From CAIYRG01 sp036273455 (lineage in GTDB: Bacteria > Pseudomonadota > Alphaproteobacteria > Micropepsales > Micropepsaceae), in NCBI GenBank assembly GCA_036273455.1, contig DASUHP010000142.1, positions 1 to 64,000 of the forward strand: a stretch of 64,000 bases of DNA, written 5' to 3'. Positions within the stretch are counted from its first letter, which is position 1. Each line of letters opens with the position of its first letter. The notes beneath the pieces are model-generated. The model ran no database searches and was not told the DNA's origin. It was given only the letters and a program-made list of their open reading frames with translations. Both the position numbers and the translations under genes were made by a program. Below are positions 9,418-18,062 of this stretch, piece by piece.

Positions 9418-10365
9418 ATGACCACAGCGATTGAAGATCGGCATTCGGTAGCCCTCGCAGAAAGCGAGTTCGCGACGGTTGCCGATTATTTCGCGCTGCT
9501 GAAGCCCCGGGTGATGTCTCTGGTTCTGTTTACCGCGGTTGCCGGTCTGGTGTTGGCGCCGGGCCACGTGCCACTCGCCACCGCCCTGACGGCACTGTTG
9601 TGCATTGCGGTCGGAGCCGGTGCCTCCGGCGCGCTCAATATGGCCTATGACGGCGATATCGACGCGCTGATGTCGCGGACAATCGGGCGCCCGGTTCCGC
9701 AGGGCCGCATCACCGCCGGGTCTGCCACGGGATTTGGAATCGTCATGTCCATAGGCGCAGTGACGACCATGGGCTTGTTGGTGAATCCGGTCGCGGCGGC
9801 GCTTTTGGCCTTCACCATTGCCTTTTACGTTCTGATTTACACCGCATGGCTCAAACGCCGGACGCCGCAGAATATTGTTATCGGCGGTTTGGCCGGAGCG
9901 TTGCCACCAGCGATCGGCTGGGCCTCCGTCACAGGTTCCCTGGCCATTCCGCCACTGGTGCTGGTCGCGATCATATTCCTGTGGACGCCGGCGCATTTCT
10001 GGGCGCTGTCGCTGTACCGCACCTCCGATTATGTCAGGGCACGGGTGCCAATGTTGCCGGTGATCTCCGGCAAGCGCGAGACACGGCGGCAGATTGTGCT
10101 CTATGCGGTTCTGACCGTGATCGCGGGATTCGCGCCTCTGGCACTGGGTTTTGCCGGGCCGGTTTTCGGCGCTGTCAATGGGCTCCTGGGCGGCTGGTTC
10201 GTAGTTCAAAGTCTAATGGTCGCGGTTGAGCGCGACGAAACGCGTGAGCCACAAGCGCGTCGTCTGTTCGGAATTTCCATCCTCTATCTGTTCGCGGTGT
10301 TCGCGGCGGTGTTGCTGGAGCAGGCGGCGGGCATTGCGCCGTTGACGCCCCTGATTGGACGATGA
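9418..10365 (+). CDS. ctaB: Protohaem IX farnesyltransferase (haem O synthase)
   Basis: A 315-residue UbiA-family prenyltransferase with about nine membrane helices. It adds a farnesyl group to haem b to make haem O, the precursor of haem A needed by coxA. The first aspartate-rich motif is in NMAYDGDIDALMSRTIGRPV; the second conserved region is YTAWLKRRTPQNIVIGGLAG, and the TPAHFWALSLYR segment is typical. It lies inside the oxidase operon, 13 bp after coxA, and its stop overlaps the start of the next small gene (ATGA). Confidence 0.96.
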   Translation: MTTAIEDRHSVALAESEFATVADYFALLKPRVMSLVLFTAVAGLVLAPGHVPLATALTALLCIAVGAGASGALNMAYDGDIDALMSRTIGRPVPQGRITAGSATGFGIVMSIGAVTTMGLLVNPVAAALLAFTIAFYVLIYTAWLKRRTPQNIVIGGLAGALPPAIGWASVTGSLAIPPLVLVAIIFLWTPAHFWALSLYRTSDYVRARVPMLPVISGKRETRRQIVLYAVLTVIAGFAPLALGFAGPVFGAVNGLLGGWFVVQSLMVAVERDETREPQARRLFGISILYLFAVFAAVLLEQAAGIAPLTPLIGR

Positions 10366-10505
10366 ATGATGATGGCGACCGTCAGCAGCGTTTCGAACGT
10401 GCCCGGCGGATGCGCAATTACGCTATCGCTGGCGTGCTTTTGTTCCTGGTTCTGCTGTTCTTCTTCATGACGATTGTGAGGCTGGGGGGGCATGTCGCGG
10501 ATTAG
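10362..10505 (+). CDS. CoxF-like small membrane protein of the oxidase operon
   Basis: A 47-residue gene too short for most gene finders. It begins at ATG 10362, overlapping the ctaB stop by four bases, and ends at TAG 10505, overlapping the ctaG start by 14 bases. The product begins MNDDGDRQQRFERARRMRNY and has one hydrophobic helix (AIAGVLLFLVLLFFFMTIV, about residues 21-39). A small single-helix gene in exactly this position (between ctaB and ctaG) is known in many alphaproteobacterial oxidase operons and is often called coxF. Position, tight overlaps on both sides and the charged-then-hydrophobic layout support a real gene. Its role is presumably in assembly or stability of the oxidase. 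Confidence 0.8.
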   Translation: MNDDGDRQQRFERARRMRNYAIAGVLLFLVLLFFFMTIVRLGGHVAD

Positions 10506-11091
10506 CCGGCGTTTGAGACTGACGCGCAATCACGCCGTGTTCGCAAGCTGCGCTGTCGTGGTCGCCGCGATGGTCGGCGCGACCTATGCGGCGGTACCGC
10601 TGTATTACGTGTTCTGTCGCGCCACCGGATATGGCGGGACTCCCAACCGTGCGGCTGCGGCCCCGGGGGCGACCGGCTCGCGCCTGATGACGGTCCGTTT
10701 CGACACCAATGTCGATCCGAAACTGCCCTGGACATTCGTTCCAGAACAGAGATCGGTGAAGGTGCGCATCGGCCAGGATCAACTGGTGTTCTTTCGCGCC
10801 GTGAACAATTCGAATGTACCGATCACCGGGCATGCCGCCTTTAATGTCGAGCCCGATTATGCCGCCCGGTATTTTTCCAAAATCCAGTGCTTTTGCTTCA
10901 CCGAGCAACGGCTCAATCCGGGGCAGGTGGCAGAGATGCCGGTCTCGTTCTTCATTTCGCCGAAACTCCTCGCCGATCACGAAGAGGACAAGGTTTCGGA
11001 GATGACGCTTTCCTACACATTCTATCCTTCGGCCACGCAGAATACGGGCAATAAAACCGCGTCCGCGCCTGTGACTGGCAAGGGTGGCTGA
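10492..11091 (+). CDS. ctaG: Cytochrome c oxidase assembly protein CtaG (Cox11)
   Basis: A 199-residue copper chaperone that delivers Cu(I) for the CuB site of subunit I. One N-terminal membrane anchor (about residues 15-38) leads to a periplasmic immunoglobulin-like domain. The copper-binding Cys pair is in KIQCFCFTEQRL (Cys133 and Cys135), and the PVSFFISP motif is conserved in Cox11. A further Cys lies near the membrane (VFCRATGYGG). It overlaps the CoxF-like gene by 14 bp and precedes coxC by 15 bp. Confidence 0.96.
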   Translation: MSRISRRLRLTRNHAVFASCAVVVAAMVGATYAAVPLYYVFCRATGYGGTPNRAAAAPGATGSRLMTVRFDTNVDPKLPWTFVPEQRSVKVRIGQDQLVFFRAVNNSNVPITGHAAFNVEPDYAARYFSKIQCFCFTEQRLNPGQVAEMPVSFFISPKLLADHEEDKVSEMTLSYTFYPSATQNTGNKTASAPVTGKGG

Positions 11092-11106
11092 TCCAAGGGG
11101 GTACAT

Positions 11107-12018
11107 ATGGCGCACGGCGAAGTTCATCACGATTACCATTTGGTCACGCCCAGCCCGTGGCCGATCGTCGGCGCATTTGGCGCCTTTCTGATGCTGATCG
11201 GCGCGGTGTTCTGGATGAACTCCGCCTATACCGGGTTCTGGGGGTTGCCGGTGAATGGCCAGCCCTGGATTTTCCTGATTGGTCTCGCGGTTGTGCTCTA
11301 CACCATGGCGGGTTGGTGGCGCGATGTCGTGCGCGAGTCGGTGGTGCTCGGCGATCACACCCCGGTCGTCAAACTCGGCCTGCGCTACGGCATGATCCTG
11401 TTCATCGCCTCTGAGGTGATGTTCTTCTTCGCCTGGTTCTGGGCGTTTTTTAATTCCGCGCTGTTCCCCAAAGATGTTTCGATTGGCCAATGGCCGCCGC
11501 AGGGTATCGTCACCTTTGATCCCTGGCACTTTCCACTGCTCAATACGCTGATCCTGCTGACCTCGGGCGCGACGGTGACATGGGCGCATCATGAGATTCT
11601 GAACAACGACCGCAAGGGCGCCATTCAGGGTCTCATCGTGACCATCCTTCTTGGGATGAGCTTCACCGCGGTGCAGGCTTATGAATACAGCCACGCGACC
11701 TTCACCTTCGGGCTGAATCACGCGATGCTGATGCCGCTCACCGATCCCGCTCACATGTCGCTGACCGCCGGCGTTGGCAATCTTACCGCGATCTACGGCA
11801 CGACATTTTTCATGGCGACCGGCTTCCACGGCGCACATGTCATCATCGGGACGACCTTCCTGATCGTGTGCCTCGCGCGGGCGATTGCGGGCCATTTCAG
11901 GCCATCGCGGCATTTCGGTTTCGAAGCCGCTGCCTGGTATTGGCACTTCGTCGACGTGGTGTGGCTGTTCCTGTTCGCCTGCATTTATGTCTGGGGTGCC
12001 AGCGCCGTTGTCGAATGA
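11107..12018 (+). CDS. coxC: Cytochrome c oxidase subunit III
   Basis: A 303-residue membrane protein with seven helices, the third core subunit of the aa3 oxidase, thought to stabilise subunit I and proton uptake. Family signatures: HDYHLVTPSPWPIVGAFGAF at the N-terminus, GMILFIASEVMFFFAWFWAF, the VTWAHHEIL motif, ATGFHGAHVIIGT and the C-terminal WYWHFVDVVWLFLF. Last core subunit gene of the operon; a DUF983 gene overlaps its end. Confidence 0.97.
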   Translation: MAHGEVHHDYHLVTPSPWPIVGAFGAFLMLIGAVFWMNSAYTGFWGLPVNGQPWIFLIGLAVVLYTMAGWWRDVVRESVVLGDHTPVVKLGLRYGMILFIASEVMFFFAWFWAFFNSALFPKDVSIGQWPPQGIVTFDPWHFPLLNTLILLTSGATVTWAHHEILNNDRKGAIQGLIVTILLGMSFTAVQAYEYSHATFTFGLNHAMLMPLTDPAHMSLTAGVGNLTAIYGTTFFMATGFHGAHVIIGTTFLIVCLARAIAGHFRPSRHFGFEAAAWYWHFVDVVWLFLFACIYVWGASAVVE

Positions 12019-12379
12019 TGGGCCAACAGCGGCGGTCTACGCGACGCTGATGTCGCGTTGTCCCCGATGTGGCCGGGGGCGGCTGTTTCGCGGCTTTCTT
12101 GATGTCGCGACCGCATGTTCGGTCTGTGGCTTGAGTTACGCCCGGTTTGAAGCGGGCGACGGCCCGGCGGTGTTCGCGATCCTGATTGTCGGCGCGATTG
12201 TCGCCGGTGGCGCGCTGGTGACCGAAGTGAATTTCCGGCCGCCCTATTGGTTGCAGGGCGCGATTTGGGGTCCTGCAGTTGTCATTCTGTCGCTGGGTCT
12301 GCTGCGACCGCTCAAGGCCGGGCTGATTGCGCTGCAGTACAAACACCGGGCCGAAGAGGGCCGTCTCGCCCAAAAATGA
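12011..12379 (+). CDS. DUF983 family membrane protein
   Basis: A small protein with a zinc-ribbon-like N-terminus (CPRCGRGRLFRGFL, then CSVCGLSYARFEAGDG) followed by two membrane helices (around VFAILIVGAIVAGGALV and IWGPAVVILSLGLL). DUF983 genes commonly sit next to coxC and SURF1 in Alphaproteobacteria, which suggests a link to oxidase biogenesis; no biochemical role is known to me. The start is uncertain. I took TTG 12011, overlapping coxC, because the residues before the zinc ribbon resemble other family members; ATG 12050 would give a 109-residue product and GTG 11996 a longer one. Confidence 0.8.
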   Translation, partial: SNDGPTAAVYATLMSRCPRCGRGRLFRGFLDVATACSVCGLSYARFEAGDGPAVFAILIVGAIVAGGALVTEVNFRPPYWLQGAIWGPAVVILSLGLLRPLKAGLIALQYKHRAEEGRLAQK

Positions 12380-12450
12380 CGCTGTCACGGGGCGTTGCGC
12401 TCACGGTTTCGCGGCTTTGATGGCGCCGTCGACAGTGCTTTAACGGCGGC

Positions 12451-13161
12451 ATGATGCGGTTTCGTCCCCTGCTCGTGCCCACACTATTTGTAGTGCCGGG
12501 GCTTGCTCTCTTGATTGGCCTTGGCGTCTGGCAAATAGCCCGCCTGCACCAGAAAGAAGCGCTGATCGCCAGTGTCGAAACCGGGTTCAACTCCGCGCCC
12601 GAACCGCTGAGCAAGCTTTTGTCGGCAGGGGCCGCAGGCGCAGAATGGCACCATGTTCGGCTTTCAGGGCACTTTCTCCACGACAAGGAACAATATCTCT
12701 TTGCCCAGGGACCGACAGGCGCGACGGGCGTCCAGGTGGTCACACCTCTTGTGCAATCCGACGGCAGAATTGTCCTGGTGGACCGCGGGTTCGTTCCTGA
12801 CAAGCTGCGCGATCCGGAACGGCGCGCCGAAGGGCAGATCGCTGGCCCGGTATCGTTAACGGGTGTTGTCCGGCTTCCGGATAAGCCCGGCGCCTTTACC
12901 CCAGCGCCCGACCTGAAGAGGAAGCTATGGTTTGTCAGGGATGTTCCGGCAATTGCGCGAGCCGCCGGAGTTTCGGCACTGCCGGTGCTGATCGACGCCG
13001 ATGCCAGGCCCAATCCGGGTGGGTGGCCGCTCGGAGGACAGACCAGGATCGATATACCCAATGATCATCTGCAATATGCGGTGACGTGGTTCGCGCTGGC
13101 ATTGGCGCTGCTCGCCGTTTATTTCGTGTACCATCATTCGCGCGGCCGGCTGACGCTCTGA
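12451..13161 (+). CDS. SURF1 family cytochrome oxidase biogenesis protein
   Basis: A 236-residue protein with the SURF1 layout: an N-terminal membrane helix (LFVVPGLALLIGLGVWQIAR) carrying the family GxWQ motif, a periplasmic domain with HHVRLSGHFLHDKE and ILVDRGFVP (the conserved VNRGWVP-like motif), a late NDHLQYAVTWFALA motif, and a C-terminal helix. SURF1 helps insert haem a into subunit I. It ends the oxidase cluster 71 bp after the DUF983 gene. Confidence 0.93.
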   Translation: MMRFRPLLVPTLFVVPGLALLIGLGVWQIARLHQKEALIASVETGFNSAPEPLSKLLSAGAAGAEWHHVRLSGHFLHDKEQYLFAQGPTGATGVQVVTPLVQSDGRIVLVDRGFVPDKLRDPERRAEGQIAGPVSLTGVVRLPDKPGAFTPAPDLKRKLWFVRDVPAIARAAGVSALPVLIDADARPNPGGWPLGGQTRIDIPNDHLQYAVTWFALALALLAVYFVYHHSRGRLTL

Positions 13162-13191
13162 AGCCGCATTTGTGTGAGGCGGAACAGAGCC

Positions 13192-14592
13192 ATGGAATTT
13201 GTCAGTACGAGAGGCGGCCGGGGCGCGTCGTTTGAGGACGTGCTTTTGGGTGGTCCGGCGCCGGATGGCGGTCTGTACCTGCCGCACCACTGGCCGGTAT
13301 TCAGTTTGCCGGAAATCCGCGAAATGGCTTCCGCGAATTATGCCGATGTCACCACCCGGGTGCTGGCGCCGTTTGCGGAAGGATATTTCACCGCCGAAGA
13401 ATTGCATGCCGATGCGGAAGCAGCTTATGCAACCTTCCGCCACCGCGCCATCGCCCCGCTGAATCAGCTCGCGTCCGATCTTTTTCTCCTCGAGCTGTTT
13501 CACGGCCCCACGCTAGCATTCAAGGATATTGCGCTGCAGTTGATGTCGCGGCTGTTTGCGCGCGCGCTGGCGCGCCGCAAGAACCGGGCGACCGTGATCG
13601 CCGCGACATCGGGAGATACGGGGTCGGCGGCAATTGCCGCGTTCTGCGGTCAGCCAGGCTTGAACATCGTGGTGCTGCATCCGAAGGGCCGCGTTTCGGA
13701 AATGCAGCAGCGGCAGATGACGACCGTGATGGGCGCCAATGTGCACAATATCGCGCTTGAAGGAAATTTCGACGACACGCAGGCGATTGTGAAAAGCCTG
13801 TTCAACGACATCGAATTCAGCCGGCGAACCAATCTGACGGCGGTGAATTCGATCAATCTGGTGCGAATACTGGCCCAGGCGGTTTATTATTTTACCGCCG
13901 CCGCCGCGCTCGGCGCCGGCTTCGGCAGAGCCATCAATTTTGCCGTTCCGACCGGCAATTTCGGCGACGTGTTCGCCGGCGAAGCCGCGGCACGGATGGG
14001 ATTGCCGGTGGCGCGGCTTGTCATCGGCACCAACCTGAATGACATTCTGGTGCGCTCGCTGAGAACGGGGTCCTATGCTGTGGCGGGCGACGTACAACCG
14101 ACCTTCAGCCCTTCAATGGACATTCAGGTTGCGAGCAATTTCGAACGCGCTTTGTTTGAATGTTCGGGGCGCAATGCGGCCTGGATTGGCGATGTCATGG
14201 CGCAGTTCCGGACAGCGCGACGGTTCGAGATATCCCGCGACGCGATGCAGGAACTCGGTCGGCGCTATATTGCGGCAAAGACCGGTGATGAAGAAACATT
14301 GTCGGCCATCCGCGAGACCTGGCGTACCACCGGCATGATTATCGATCCCCACACAGCCGTTGGACTCGGAGCATACCGCGTACTGCATGAGGAATTGCGT
14401 GGGCCGGTGGTTGCGCTGTCGACGGCGCATCCGGCGAAATTCCCCGATGCGATCACACGCGCGATCGGGCGTCCACCCGAACTACCGGAAGTACTGGCAG
14501 GCCTTTCCAGCCGTGAGGAACGTTACACAGTGTTGCCCAACTCGGTCCCGGCGGTGCGCGATTTCATCCTCAGCCGGACGGATCAACAATGA
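13192..14592 (+). CDS. thrC: Threonine synthase
   Basis: A 466-residue PLP enzyme that converts O-phosphohomoserine to threonine. The N-terminus MEFVSTRGG and APDGGLYLP are typical. The PLP lysine is in GPTLAFKDIALQL, the AATSGDTGSAAIAAF loop binds phosphate, and NFGDVFAGEAA and TAVGLGAYR follow. An in-frame GTG lies 18 bp upstream, but ATG 13192 matches family N-termini. Its stop overlaps the ATG of the M16 peptidase (ATGA), so the two are coupled; SURF1 ends 30 bp before. Confidence 0.96.
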   Translation: MEFVSTRGGRGASFEDVLLGGPAPDGGLYLPHHWPVFSLPEIREMASANYADVTTRVLAPFAEGYFTAEELHADAEAAYATFRHRAIAPLNQLASDLFLLELFHGPTLAFKDIALQLMSRLFARALARRKNRATVIAATSGDTGSAAIAAFCGQPGLNIVVLHPKGRVSEMQQRQMTTVMGANVHNIALEGNFDDTQAIVKSLFNDIEFSRRTNLTAVNSINLVRILAQAVYYFTAAAALGAGFGRAINFAVPTGNFGDVFAGEAAARMGLPVARLVIGTNLNDILVRSLRTGSYAVAGDVQPTFSPSMDIQVASNFERALFECSGRNAAWIGDVMAQFRTARRFEISRDAMQELGRRYIAAKTGDEETLSAIRETWRTTGMIIDPHTAVGLGAYRVLHEELRGPVVALSTAHPAKFPDAITRAIGRPPELPEVLAGLSSREERYTVLPNSVPAVRDFILSRTDQQ

Positions 14593-15860
14593 CGGTCACT
14601 GTCACCCGGCTTGATTCCGGGCTCACGGTCGCGACCGATCCGATGCCCCATCTGATGAGCACGGCACTCGGCGTGTGGGTGAGTTGCGGTTCACGTCATG
14701 AAACTCCGGCAGAAGCCGGCCTGTCCCACATGCTGGAGCATATGGCGTTCAAGGGTACCGGGCGCCGTTCGGCGCGCGATATCGCCACTGAGATCGAATC
14801 GGTCGGCGGTGATCTGAACGCATATACGGCACGTGAACAGACGGCGTTTCATGCGCGAGTTCTGATGGAAGATACCGGACTGGCGCTCGACATCATTTCG
14901 GACATTCTGATCCATCCGTTATTCGACGAGACCGAACTCGCCAATGAGCGCGATGTCATCATCCAGGAAATCGGCCAGACGCGCGATACACCTGACGATC
15001 TCGTCTTCGATTACCTGCAGGAGGCGTGCTACCCCGGACAACCGATCGGCCGGCCGATTTTCGGCAGCGAAAAAACCGTGGCGGGATTCTCGCGCGCTGA
15101 CGTATCTGCATATATCGGCAAGCATTACCGCTCCGGCGCGATGATCCTCGCCGGTTCCGGGGCGATCGACCACGCCGCGCTTGTTGAAGCCGGCGAGTTG
15201 CTTTCGAAGGGATTGAGCGAAGGGGCGGAGCGGCCCTTCGATCCGGCAAATTTTGCCGGCGGTGAAATTCTCGATCGCGAGGATTTGGAACAGGCGCATC
15301 TCACATTCGCATTTCCAGGCATCGCATCGACGCATCCGGATGCATTTACGGCGCAGGTCTTCGCCACTGCACTCGGCGGGGGCATGTCTTCACGCCTGTT
15401 CCAGGAGGTGCGGGAGAAGCGCGGGCTTTGTTATTCGATCTACGCCTTTTCCCATTGCTACCGCGACACGGGAGTGGTGGGGATCTATTCCGGAACCTCG
15501 GACGCAAAGGCCGGAGAAATTGCTCCTATCATTGCCGCCGAAATGGAGGCCATGGTTTTGGGCACCACCGAAGAAGAGATCGCGAGGGCGCGTGCACAGT
15601 TGAAAGCGTCGCTTCTGATGGGATTGGAGTTGCCGCAAGCGCGATGCGAAATGATGGCAAGCCACCTCTACAATTATGGCCGGGTATTGAGTACGGAGGA
15701 ACTGGTGCAGCGCATCGATGCCGTTGATGCCGGCGCCGTAAAGCGATTTGCGGCACAGATTTGCGAAACCGGAAATCCTGCGATTGCCGCAGTTGGTCCT
15801 ATCCGGCGGCTGGAATCGCGCGAGCGTTTCGCCAAGCGGTTCGGTCGTGCCGCCGCGTGA
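14589..15860 (+). CDS. M16 family zinc peptidase (processing-peptidase-like)
   Basis: A 423-residue member of the pitrilysin/mitochondrial processing peptidase family. The inverted zinc motif HMLEH is at residues 47-51, and the downstream glutamate region (ELANERDVIIQEIGQTRDTP) is conserved, so the protein should be catalytically active. The glycine-rich loop and VREKRGLCYSIYAF in the second domain are typical of bacterial homologues of the beta-subunit. thrC-M16-GNAT order is common in Alphaproteobacteria. No signal peptide is visible. Natural substrates are unknown. Confidence 0.93.
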   Translation: MTVTVTRLDSGLTVATDPMPHLMSTALGVWVSCGSRHETPAEAGLSHMLEHMAFKGTGRRSARDIATEIESVGGDLNAYTAREQTAFHARVLMEDTGLALDIISDILIHPLFDETELANERDVIIQEIGQTRDTPDDLVFDYLQEACYPGQPIGRPIFGSEKTVAGFSRADVSAYIGKHYRSGAMILAGSGAIDHAALVEAGELLSKGLSEGAERPFDPANFAGGEILDREDLEQAHLTFAFPGIASTHPDAFTAQVFATALGGGMSSRLFQEVREKRGLCYSIYAFSHCYRDTGVVGIYSGTSDAKAGEIAPIIAAEMEAMVLGTTEEEIARARAQLKASLLMGLELPQARCEMMASHLYNYGRVLSTEELVQRIDAVDAGAVKRFAAQICETGNPAIAAVGPIRRLESRERFAKRFGRAAA

Positions 15861-15878
15861 TGCCGGTTGCGCGGCCCA

Positions 15879-16469
15879 ATGCTTATTCGGGGTCTGATGT
15901 TTCCGGGCGGACGCGAGCCGATTTTACAGGGAGACGGTATATTCCTGCGCTATCCGGAAATGAGCGACTATGCCCAATGGGCGGAACTGCGCGGATTGAG
16001 CCGGGATTTTCTCGCGCCATGGGAACCGGTCTGGGCGGCCGACGAACTGAGCCGCGGCGCATTTCGCCGCCGCGTGCGGCGCTATGCCAGCGAAATCCGC
16101 AACGACCTCGCCTATCCCTTTCTTGTATTTCGTGCTGGCGACCGGGTGTTGCTCGGAGGCTGCACGATTTCAAATGTGCGGCGCGGAGTGACCCAGGGTG
16201 CCGCCGTCGGCTACTGGATCGGTAAGCCGCACGCCCGCCAGGGAACGATGTTTGCGGCCCTGCGCATCCTTTTGCCTTTCGCGTTCGGTCCGTTGGGACT
16301 GCACCGGGTTGAGGCCGCCTGCATTCCGGAAAACCAGGCATCAAGGAACTTGCTGCGCAAGCTCGGTTTCCGGGAGGAGGGGCGGGCGCTGCGTTATCTC
16401 CAAATTAACGGTGAATGGCGCGATCATCTGCTGTTTGGGTTACTCCAGGATGAATCGCCGTGGAAATGA
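15879..16469 (+). CDS. GNAT family N-acetyltransferase (RimJ/RimL-like)
   Basis: About 196 residues. Matches the RimJ/RimL subgroup of GNAT enzymes, which acetylate N-terminal amines of ribosomal proteins or small amines using acetyl-CoA. Seen: the GDGIFLRYPEMSDYAQWAEL opening, the VGYWIGKPHARQG acetyl-CoA-binding motif, and the closing LHRVEAACIPENQASRNLL and LGFREEGRALRY motifs. I chose ATG 15879; a TTG at 15867 is possible. It sits 18 bp after the M16 gene and overlaps the PAS sensor gene by four bases. Confidence 0.9.
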   Translation: MLIRGLMFPGGREPILQGDGIFLRYPEMSDYAQWAELRGLSRDFLAPWEPVWAADELSRGAFRRRVRRYASEIRNDLAYPFLVFRAGDRVLLGGCTISNVRRGVTQGAAVGYWIGKPHARQGTMFAALRILLPFAFGPLGLHRVEAACIPENQASRNLLRKLGFREEGRALRYLQINGEWRDHLLFGLLQDESPWK

Positions 16470-18055
16470 CCGTCGGACGCCCGAGCTTCGTGCTGTTTGC
16501 GCTGGCGCTACTGCTTGTCTGCGGCAGGGGCTATGCCCAATCCGCCGCCCCTGTCGGCGCCATTGATTTTGCCGCGCCCCAGCCGGTGATCGACCTTGGT
16601 CCGACATTGTCGCGCGAGAGGCTGAGCGAGCCCGGCGATCCGCGGGGCTCCTGGTTCTCTATCGGTATCCAGAACAATCAGCCGGTGCCAGTCTCCAGAG
16701 TACTGACGGCTTTCAGTCCCGCCGGCCTGGCCTTGGGATTCGAACAGTTCCCGGCCCGGCCGGCGATTGCCCAGGTCATACCATCCGATCCGGCCGCCAT
16801 TGTTGAAAGTGCGCCCGCATTCGGCACAAACGCATTTCGGGTTTTGTTGCCGGCGCATCGGAACGCGACGTTGACACTGCATCTTGAAAATGCCGCAGCC
16901 CGGCAGCCCGTGCTGGCATGGACCGAGCCCGCGCTGATCGCCAACAATCGCCAAACGTCTGTCCTTGACGGTTTGATCTGGGGTCTCCTGACCTCCGCAG
17001 TGATTGTCTCTTCGGCATCCGCAGCGATATCCTCGCGCGTGCTCGCGAGCTGGTCGGGCCTGTTTTTATTTTCCGTATTGATGGCGGACCTGACGTCCTC
17101 CGGTTTTCTCGATTCGACGGCGCTGGTCCGGCTAAGTGGGCCATATGGCTTGTTTGCCCTGTGGACGGCACTTGCGCTGTCGGCGGCAATCAGGGTCATC
17201 GATTATGTCGCGCCATTTGAAGCGTTTTGGCGTCCTGCAGACCGTTGGCGTGACCGGGTTGCATTGGCCGTGATCGGAGTTGGGGTTGTGGCTTACGCCG
17301 GGGCGCCGCTGGCGGGCGTGTTGGTGCGTGTACTGGCGTTATGCGGCGCTGCTGCAGCGGCCGGCTATCTTTCGCATTGCGGCAGGATCGGTGTTGCCGC
17401 GGCACGGCGCCTCGCGCCGGCGGCAACCATTTTTGCGCTGGTCACGGCTGCGGCAGGATTCAACACACTGGGATTATTCGGGGTCAATTTGACGGCCTCT
17501 GCGGCATTGAGCGGATTCGCGGCGGCCGGCGCGCTGCTTGTCGCCGTGGCCAGCACAATTCCGGCCGAGCACTCCATTGGGCGGCTCCGGGATTTGCTGG
17601 AAGCACACCGCCATGATGATTTGCAGGCGACCACAACCGACGAGGCAATCGAACGCGAATGGGAATCCGCGGCACTGGCAGCGGCGCAGCAAGGCGTGTT
17701 CGATCTCGATCTTGAAAGCGGAAATTTGTCGCTGTCGTCACAGGCGGCAACCGTGCTGGGGTTTCCGCCGTCCCCAATCGAGTTGAAAGCGGAGGTTTGG
17801 ACGGGGCGCGTTGTCAGCGACGATTGGGATTTCCTGCGGGAGACGATTATCTCCAATCGGGGCCGCGCAAAAACACCGTTTCGGGTTGAATTCCGTGTCA
17901 AGGCCGGCCGCCGGCAGACCTGGTGTGAACTCAGGGCCATCATCACGGAAAAAGTGGATTCAGCTGAACATTGCCTCGGCCTGATCGCCGATGTCACAGC
18001 GCGAAAGACAGCCGAAATGGCGCGCAAACAACTGGCCGGTGCTCTCACCGCGTGA
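16466..18055 (+). CDS. Membrane PAS sensor protein without an output domain
   Basis: About 529 residues. Signal peptide (VLFALALLLVCGRGYAQSA), then a periplasmic domain of about 140 residues resembling 7TMR-DISM extracellular sensors, then about six to seven membrane helices (roughly residues 168-365), a short linker, and a cytoplasmic PAS/PAC domain (about residues 395-520, ending in LGLIADVTARKTAEM). Proteins of this build normally continue into a GGDEF, EAL or histidine kinase domain; here the frame stops 14 residues after the PAC motif and yqgE (opposite strand) ends 7 bp further, so no output domain is encoded. It may signal to a partner or be a truncated gene. ATG 16466 overlaps the GNAT stop. 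Confidence 0.75.
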   Translation: MTVGRPSFVLFALALLLVCGRGYAQSAAPVGAIDFAAPQPVIDLGPTLSRERLSEPGDPRGSWFSIGIQNNQPVPVSRVLTAFSPAGLALGFEQFPARPAIAQVIPSDPAAIVESAPAFGTNAFRVLLPAHRNATLTLHLENAAARQPVLAWTEPALIANNRQTSVLDGLIWGLLTSAVIVSSASAAISSRVLASWSGLFLFSVLMADLTSSGFLDSTALVRLSGPYGLFALWTALALSAAIRVIDYVAPFEAFWRPADRWRDRVALAVIGVGVVAYAGAPLAGVLVRVLALCGAAAAAGYLSHCGRIGVAAARRLAPAATIFALVTAAAGFNTLGLFGVNLTASAALSGFAAAGALLVAVASTIPAEHSIGRLRDLLEAHRHDDLQATTTDEAIEREWESAALAAAQQGVFDLDLESGNLSLSSQAATVLGFPPSPIELKAEVWTGRVVSDDWDFLRETIISNRGRAKTPFRVEFRVKAGRRQTWCELRAIITEKVDSAEHCLGLIADVTARKTAEMARKQLAGALTA

Positions 18056-18062
18056 TGGAAAT

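Noticed and set aside
9271..10209. Long minus-strand open frame opposite coxA/ctaB
   Set aside because: It lies antisense to strongly conserved membrane genes and its Arg/Gln/His-rich product is the usual shadow of GC-rich coding DNA.
10465..11946. A 493-codon minus-strand open frame opposite ctaG/coxC
   Set aside because: Antisense shadow of two clearly identified genes; no family motif.
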